Source: Alectoria sarmentosa (taxonomy: Eukaryota; Ascomycota; Lecanoromycetes; Lecanorales; Parmeliaceae). From it: a DNA stretch of 22,050 bases. The notes beneath the pieces are model-generated. The model searched no databases. It was given only the letters and a program-made list of their open reading frames with translations, and was not told where the DNA came from. This document shows, piece after piece, positions 17,533 through 22,050 of this stretch. Both the position numbers and the translations under genes were made by a program. Positions within the stretch are counted from its first letter, which is position 1, and each line of letters begins with the position of its first letter. The stretch lies in assembly GCA_009733775.1 (NCBI GenBank), contig WOGZ01000447.1, positions 1 through 22,050 of the forward strand, read 5' to 3'.

Positions 17533-19137
17533 TTAATCACGCACAGGGGTAAACTTCGACATCCTCCTGAGCCTTAAGCCATACTTCATGAAGATCAAGG
17601 GCACTGGTAGGGCAAGACATGCAATGCCGCCCAAGATGCTCATCGCAGGACCCACTCCGAGATGGTTGAACATCGGCTTCGCGACCAGCGGAAAGGCCGA
17701 AGCAAGCAAACTCCTCAAAAAAGTGTTCGCCGACACAGCACTGGCGGCATACAGCCCGTAAGTGTCGACCAAAAAGTTGATGCACTGCTGGAAAATGACG
17801 TTGAAGCCTGCTCCAATAAACGCTGCCGCCACGGTCGGTAGAACCCATGAGAATTGAGGAGCCGCTGTCCATCCGAACCAGAAAAGCCCGATAGCGAAGA
17901 GTAAGCCCCCCACGAGCATAGGTGGTAGACGTGCCTCGGGGACCGGTTTCCCACCGTTCTGGTCCACGATGCGTATGTAGCGGGGTTGATTGGCGAGATT
18001 GATGAGAACGGCGAAGAGCACACCAACGAACAGGCCGAGGAACGGGAGTGTGCTGACTACAAGGCTGTAATGGCGCATTTGGGCAAAGACAATGGGGAAG
18101 ACCTCCAATGTCAAGTACAGTAGAGCATAAACAAAGCTAGCGTACAAAGCGATGCAAGTGACCATTGGTTCGGTGAATAGCATGCGCAAAGGCCGTGCTA
18201 GATGCTGTGTTATGATTGATTTGAAGTCGAGCTTTACGTTCTCATGCGGGTGCCAGTATGCTGAATTGCCAGTCGATTTGCGCAGAGACGCGGCGCGGCG
18301 CTTGAGGAGGACGGGTCCATAGAGTTCGGGGAGGCAAAATATGGTCACCGCGAAGATGGAAAATACCCAAATCGCTTCGACGTATTCCGTCCAGCGCCAT
18401 CCCAGGTGCTTGTTGACCGTGAGGGCGGCTCCAATTACTGTTTCGGGGGTCAGCGATATGATCTGCTTCGACGTCCGAAGCAGAAGTTACGTACCAGGCC
18501 CAAGCGTGGGTCCACCGACAACGGCGACGGCATAGAAAGTCACAGCGGTGCCTCTTGCCTTGGGCGCCCATATGTCTCCCAGCGCGGCAGACACGTTGCT
18601 GACAGGAGCAGATCCGAAGACGCCACCAAAGAACCGTGTAATGAGGATGGATGCAGCGCTGGTACTAGTGGCAGTACCGATAGAGAAGAGGCCGAGACAG
18701 AATATGGCAGGCTCCATACTCCATTTCCTACCCCAAACCTCCGACACCGGAGCCCACAAGAGCGGGCCGAAGGCGAAACCCAGAATATAGAAAGAGATGG
18801 GCAAGACAGCAACTTCGGAGCTAATGCGGGTGTAGGCCATGATGGCATCTTCCGCCGGAGATATGATGCTGCTTCCAAGACTGGCAGACAGGGCGAGCAT
18901 TCCCAATTGAAAGGTTATCCAGCTCTTATAGGACGTTGACCAATTGCGAGGATTGGCCTCGTCATTCGGTTCCCAATCGACCAAGTATGCATTCTTCTCA
19001 TCTTGCTCTTTCTCTGAGGGGGCCTGGGTGGGGTTTTCTTCGTCATGGTGTAAGGCGTGAGGTGATACTGGTTGTGCATGGGGGGATTGAGTCTGACTAG
19101 ATAGAGTGGACGAGGAATAGTTCAAGGGCATGCTCAT
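17533..19137 (-). CDS. DHA1-family major facilitator transporter, 515 aa (join 19137-18495, 18437-17533)
   Basis: Plasma-membrane-type proton antiporter of the fungal DHA1 group, which exports drugs, polyamines or other small molecules. The hydrophilic N-terminus (about 70 aa) ends in the family hallmark VDWEPNDEANPRNWS. Next come the motif A equivalent GPLLWAPVSEVWGRKWS (124-140), the conserved RFFGGVFGSAPVSNVSAALGD stretch (168-188) and motif C (GGPTLGPVIG, 208-217). The C-terminal half has the expected six hydrophobic segments around a 60-aa central loop. The total length is normal. One intron lies exactly in motif C; splicing restores the motif and the frame. A second ATG two codons after the first (MSMPL) is an equally possible start. 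Substrate cannot be told from sequence. The gene is in the same orientation as the catalase but 2.1 kb away, so it is an independent unit. Confidence 0.93.
18438..18494 (-). other. 57-nt intron in the transporter gene
   Basis: The donor is G/GTACGT (18494 downward), the branch site is GCTGAC and the acceptor is AACAG ending at 18438. The in-frame TAA just inside (18489-18487) ends the unspliced frame. Removal joins CCT-G to TA-ATT, giving the motif GPTLGPVIGAA. Confidence 0.9.
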
Positions 19138-19737
19138 GGGTAGAGGTAGGTGATGAAAGGAATAGATCGTCTTGGCTGATGAAATGGAAGAGCATGATCG
19201 ACGAATATATGAAGCGTCATGAGGGGGCGAATGAAGGAAGCAATTACTCGTAATTTTTTTGGTTTATTGAGATCCGAATTGCCGAAAAATATGCGGAATG
19301 ACGTTTATCGGTTTTCGGTTTTCGGCGCTGATGTGCTGTATAGTACACTACTAGACTACGGTCGCCTTCGAAGTGCAACTTTCTATGACTTTTTGTTCTT
19401 GTGAGTGACCGTACTATCTTACCTTATTTGATGCCTGCATTGCCTGATGGCGTAGCTTCGCAATCTCTGGCCCATCACACATGTGTACTCACTGTGAAAT
19501 TTTACCTCTTTGCCTGCTTCACCACCAAGAATGAAATTTGAAAAGGGAACCCAACTAACAGCAGATGACACATATCATGTAAGCGGCGACAGCGTGTGGC
19601 TTGTTCAGTCTGCCGTTTCGTCGCGGACCACTCGACCTTGGATATTGCTGCTGAATCTGATCAGTGTTTGATGCTATTCGACAAGTATCATCATCACGTT
19701 TGACAGCCATAGCTTAAGTCTCGTATTCGCTTTCATG
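19138..19737. other. Transporter promoter region and intergenic DNA
   Basis: On the gene strand, CCCCT (19226-19222), a match to the stress response element, lies about 85 bp before the transporter ATG. An ATATATT stretch (19210-19204) lies about 70 bp upstream. A 61-codon plus-strand ORF (19219-19404) has no support. The remainder to 19737 shows nothing I recognise. Confidence 0.35.
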
Positions 19738-20259
19738 CTATCGTCTCGTGCGCGCCATTGATATTCTTACCTTCGTTTTTTGAGACCCTTTCTTACTTGC
19801 ATGAGGGGCTGATGCATCTACACCCGTTTTGGTATTGGTAGAGAAGCTTTCGTTCTCGCAGTCTGCGTCACAGAAATCCCGATCGATCGTATCTGGTGAG
19901 TGGAAGCCCATTTCTAAACTTAGGGCCTTGTAGTAGCCGTGATTTGGGCGGTGATCTTTAAGAAACAGGTGCGAAATCGGTCTCTGGGACGCCCAAAGAC
20001 AACTAGTCTCATTTTTTACTTCATCCAGGCTGACTATCGATGCCAATAATTCCTGCAACTGAAATAAACAGACCACAGTCATCGTTCTTCTTTGTCCTAG
20101 TATCTTTGAAACCGCCCGGAACGGCTCGCCCAGCTCAGTGAGACCTTCCCAGACGAGAGGCCTGAGAAGCTGGATCAGGCCCTGAAGGAAAGCGAGGGAT
20201 GATAATCTTAAATTCGTCCAAAGCCTCAATGAAGCTACACAACCCCAAAAAAGCACCAT
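19738..20259 (-). CDS. Hypothetical protein, 173 aa, possibly 5'-truncated
   Basis: Minus-strand frame from ATG 20259 to TAG. The frame stays open upstream to about 20360 without another ATG, so a missing upstream exon or a lost 5' end is possible. The product has an amphipathic, Leu-rich N-terminal half (for example SSLAFLQGLIQLLRPLVWEG, LFQLQELLASIV). It then has a polar stretch with several Cys and Asp and a basic C-terminus (KKGSQKTKVRISMARTRR). The mixture looks like a genuine alpha-helical protein, but no family or catalytic motif is recognised. It runs divergently from the relic at 20199. Confidence 0.35.
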   Translation of the reverse strand: MVLFWGCVASLRLWTNLRLSSLAFLQGLIQLLRPLVWEGLTELGEPFRAVSKILGQRRTMTVVCLFQLQELLASIVSLDEVKNETSCLWASQRPISHLFLKDHRPNHGYYKALSLEMGFHSPDTIDRDFCDADCENESFSTNTKTGVDASAPHASKKGSQKTKVRISMARTRR

Positions 20260-20943
20260 GCAACAATTTGGCCCCTGGAAGCTCAAAAGACCCGCACAAA
20301 GACAGTATCCAAACCCTCGTTCAAAATTTGGACCCCATGATGCCAGTATGCATCAGCCTACGCCTTTCCTCCCGAGTGGCTAGAATAAAGGGTATACCGC
20401 CTACTTATCCTGAATACCAGTCAACTTTTGCATTTTTGACACCACGACATCTTGGGTACATGGGCCCTCCGCAGCATTTCGCTGCTCCTACGTACGAGCG
20501 ACCCGGACCTCCTACCGCCGTTTTGCCAGAGTTGAGAAATTGGCCAAATGCCCCGATGCCAATACTATCGTTTCCTTCTACTTCTCACATACCATAGCAA
20601 CAGCAACGTTCATTGCTCTAGGGACTATGCCAAGTCAGAAAATTTTCACCGACACCCCCACAAATCCGCATCTGCTCTTGCTGCTCTCCAGTCTCCACAT
20701 CGTATCATTCCACGTGGTGCAGCATCTCGACATTATTCTTTGGATGGCCCCATTTCTGAAAATTCCGCGTCGTTGGAAGAAGGAAGAGGACGTAGAGTCT
20801 AAACCCTTGGAGAACCCTCCAGATATCTCTTGTTCATGCCGCCGAAGAGTCTGTAATCGAGGCTTGCCTATTTTTTGTCATGTATGAGGTTTGTGACGGG
20901 TGCAGATATTTGTGTCTCGATGGCATGAATTGCTTTTGGCGTA
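20199..20943 (+). pseudogene. Possible decayed or intron-containing gene, not recognised
   Basis: Plus-strand protein-like segments occur in successive frames. The first is 20199-20597 (Pro-rich: RHLGYMGPPQHFAAPTYERP). The second is around 20620-20802 (SALAALQSPHRIIPRG). The third is around 20800-20943 (VHAAEESVIEACLFFVMYE). The changes of frame imply indels or unresolved introns; GTAAGC at 20945 is donor-like. No domain is recognised. The evidence is only compositional. Confidence 0.22.
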
Positions 20944-21277
20944 GGTAAGCATGATCATCGGCTTCAATCAAAATATTCCCGCCTATTGATTGGTTGGCGG
21001 ATAACAACCCGTCTTGGACATTGTTTTGAAAGGATCAATCAGTGGGTCAAGCAATGACCTTGAGCAGGAGAGTTCTGAGAGGGGGTCGTTAAGATCGCCG
21101 ATAACGGTCAGCGAACAGTATCCATCCCACGAGGCAATTCATATTGATCCACAGTACCTTGCATACACCCGACACCCGCACTGCAGGCAAAAAGAGCCGC
21201 ACCGAGCAAACAACGTGGGACTTCGTATTTAATAATATCGCGACAGCCGATCTTACTCAACAATAATCCTGCAGGAA

Positions 21278-21391
21278 AAGGACTCGGCATGCAAGAGCAA
21301 CACTCGGTATAAAAGGCTATGGAAGGTTCAAGGACCCCCAATATTTCCCACGTGTTGCTCAGGGAATTTCCCAAGCCCCTGCCGAGTCCTT
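21278..21391. repeat. Nested inverted repeats around a TATA box
   Basis: Outer arms AAGGACTCGGCA (21278-21289) and TGCCGAGTCCTT (21380-21391) are a perfect 12-bp inverted repeat. Inside them, GAGCAACAC (21295-21303) and GTGTTGCTC (21352-21360) are a perfect 9-bp inverted repeat. The TATA box of the next gene lies in the central loop. Confidence 0.75.
21308..21315 (+). promoter_or_regulatory. TATA box (TATAAAAG) of the secreted protein gene
   Basis: A consensus TATAAAAG about 108 bp upstream of the ATG at 21423. The leader between them is C/A-rich, as is common in fungi. Confidence 0.6.
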
Positions 21392-21422
21392 AAAACCAGT
21401 CCTGTACATATTCAGGGACAGA

Positions 21423-21992
21423 ATGCGGCCAATATGCCCTCTGCAGCTCCTGCTACTGACCTTCCTAACTCTCTCCTCACTCACAAATTGTCATCCCCAC
21501 CCCCATGACAATTCCATCTCCGCCACTTCCAATCCCTCAATATCCACTCAAACCAGTGATCACCTACTTCCAGACCCTCAAAGCAATCTCCGAGCACCCT
21601 CCAGCCTCCTCCTTCTCCGCCGCAGCCGCGGTTTCCAGTCATACCTCGACATAGGCAGCGGCTGGAACATGTACTACAGCAGCTGGCCATCCATCGCCTT
21701 GCCCGTACAGCCGGCCGCCTGGGCGCTGACGAACCTCTACGCCTCCATCCTGCTGCATGCGCGGGGAAAATGGAGCAAATCCCCCCCGCAGCACGGCTTC
21801 ACGATCACCTGTGGTGGCCTCAGGATTCTGATGCACTGTCAGCAGAAGCCGATTCCGTGGCTTTTTGTGGGCAACCTCGCGGAGAAGCTGCTGCAGATTA
21901 CGGAGGGGGGCTGGACGGGGGTGTATGAGGTCATGTTGAGTCAGGCAGAGAGCGATATTACCATTGGGGTGCAGTTGCGTATGGTTGCTTAG
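21423..21992 (+). CDS. Small secreted protein, 189 aa, unknown family
   Basis: Single-exon frame from ATG 21423 to TAG. The N-terminus is a typical signal peptide: MRP, a Leu-rich core at 7-20 and a likely cleavage around residues 21-26. It is followed by a Ser/Pro/Asn-rich linker (27-62) and a dibasic LLRRS at 64-68 that could be a Kex2 processing site. The predicted mature domain (about 70-189) contains aromatic-rich FQSYLDIGSGWNMYYSSW, then FTITCGGLRILMHCQQ with the only two mature cysteines (130 and 139, perhaps a disulfide), PIPWLFVGNLAEKLLQ and GGWTGVYEV, ending in a beta-like ITIGVQLRMV. It has a TATA box upstream. No enzyme motif is seen. It could be an effector-like or cell-surface protein; that is inference from secretion and size only. 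Confidence 0.8.
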   Translation: MRPICPLQLLLLTFLTLSSLTNCHPHPHDNSISATSNPSISTQTSDHLLPDPQSNLRAPSSLLLLRRSRGFQSYLDIGSGWNMYYSSWPSIALPVQPAAWALTNLYASILLHARGKWSKSPPQHGFTITCGGLRILMHCQQKPIPWLFVGNLAEKLLQITEGGWTGVYEVMLSQAESDITIGVQLRMVA

Positions 21993-22030
21993 TGGAGAGT
22001 GGGCGAATAGGCGGGAGGGAGGGGAGACGA

Positions 22031-22048
22031 GGGGGGGGGGGGGGGGGG
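22031..22048 (+). repeat. Run of 18 G
   Basis: Uninterrupted G homopolymer close to the window end, following G-rich sequence. It may be genuine or a sequencing or assembly artefact. Confidence 0.8.
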
Positions 22049-22050
22049 TG

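Noticed and set aside
18242..18939. ORFs overlapping the transporter (177 codons plus strand, 109 and 112 minus)
   Set aside because: Shadow frames of a well-supported two-exon gene.
19219..19404. 61-codon plus-strand ORF
   Set aside because: Lies in the transporter promoter, has no domain or promoter of its own and is within chance length.

Overview
The window looks like nuclear DNA of a filamentous ascomycete (Pezizomycotina). The evidence is two short spliceosomal introns (57 and 60 nt) with GT...AG ends and CTAAC/CTGAC branch sites, pyrimidine-rich 5' leaders, fungal-type catalase and DHA1 drug-transporter proteins, and large AT-rich blocks of the kind left by repeat-induced point mutation (RIP). 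I cannot place it to order from sequence alone. No operons, bacterial signals, tRNA, rRNA or CRISPR were found.

Layout. 1-5930 is an extremely AT-rich, gene-free block in which the surviving cytosines are mostly in CpG. At about 5930 it switches abruptly to balanced composition. 5931-11760 is accessory-looking DNA: decayed coding relics (7117-8548 and 10553-11140), a few very small ORFs with fungal-style leaders, and a dispersed, diverged ~100-bp repeat. 11762-13209 is a satellite region: two copies of a composite unit, one expanded by about thirty 10-bp repeats, with GATA/GACA, CT, CAT/CAC, CA and GA microsatellites between and after them. 13322-13531 holds a small ORF convergent with the catalase.

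The two securely identified genes are both on the minus strand. The first is a haem catalase (13561-15390). Its apparent 535-aa ORF hides a 60-nt intron near the 3' end, and splicing gives a 589-aa protein with an Asn/Gly-rich tail. The second is a 515-aa DHA1-type major facilitator (17533-19137) with one 57-nt intron. Between them lie a structured catalase promoter (CRE-like site, CCAAT box, two perfect inverted repeats), a hairpin, and a ~600-bp AT-rich patch bracketed by a 28-bp direct repeat (24/28 identical).

The right part (19738-21992) holds an unassigned minus-strand ORF, a possible decayed plus-strand gene, and a convincing small secreted protein gene (21423-21992) whose TATA box lies inside nested inverted repeats. 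The catalase (peroxide detoxification) and the transporter (export of toxic small molecules) could both serve stress tolerance, but nothing here shows that they are co-regulated. I see no multi-gene novel system. The most interesting items are the hidden catalase exon, the CpG-sparing AT-rich block, the composite satellite and the nested promoter palindrome.
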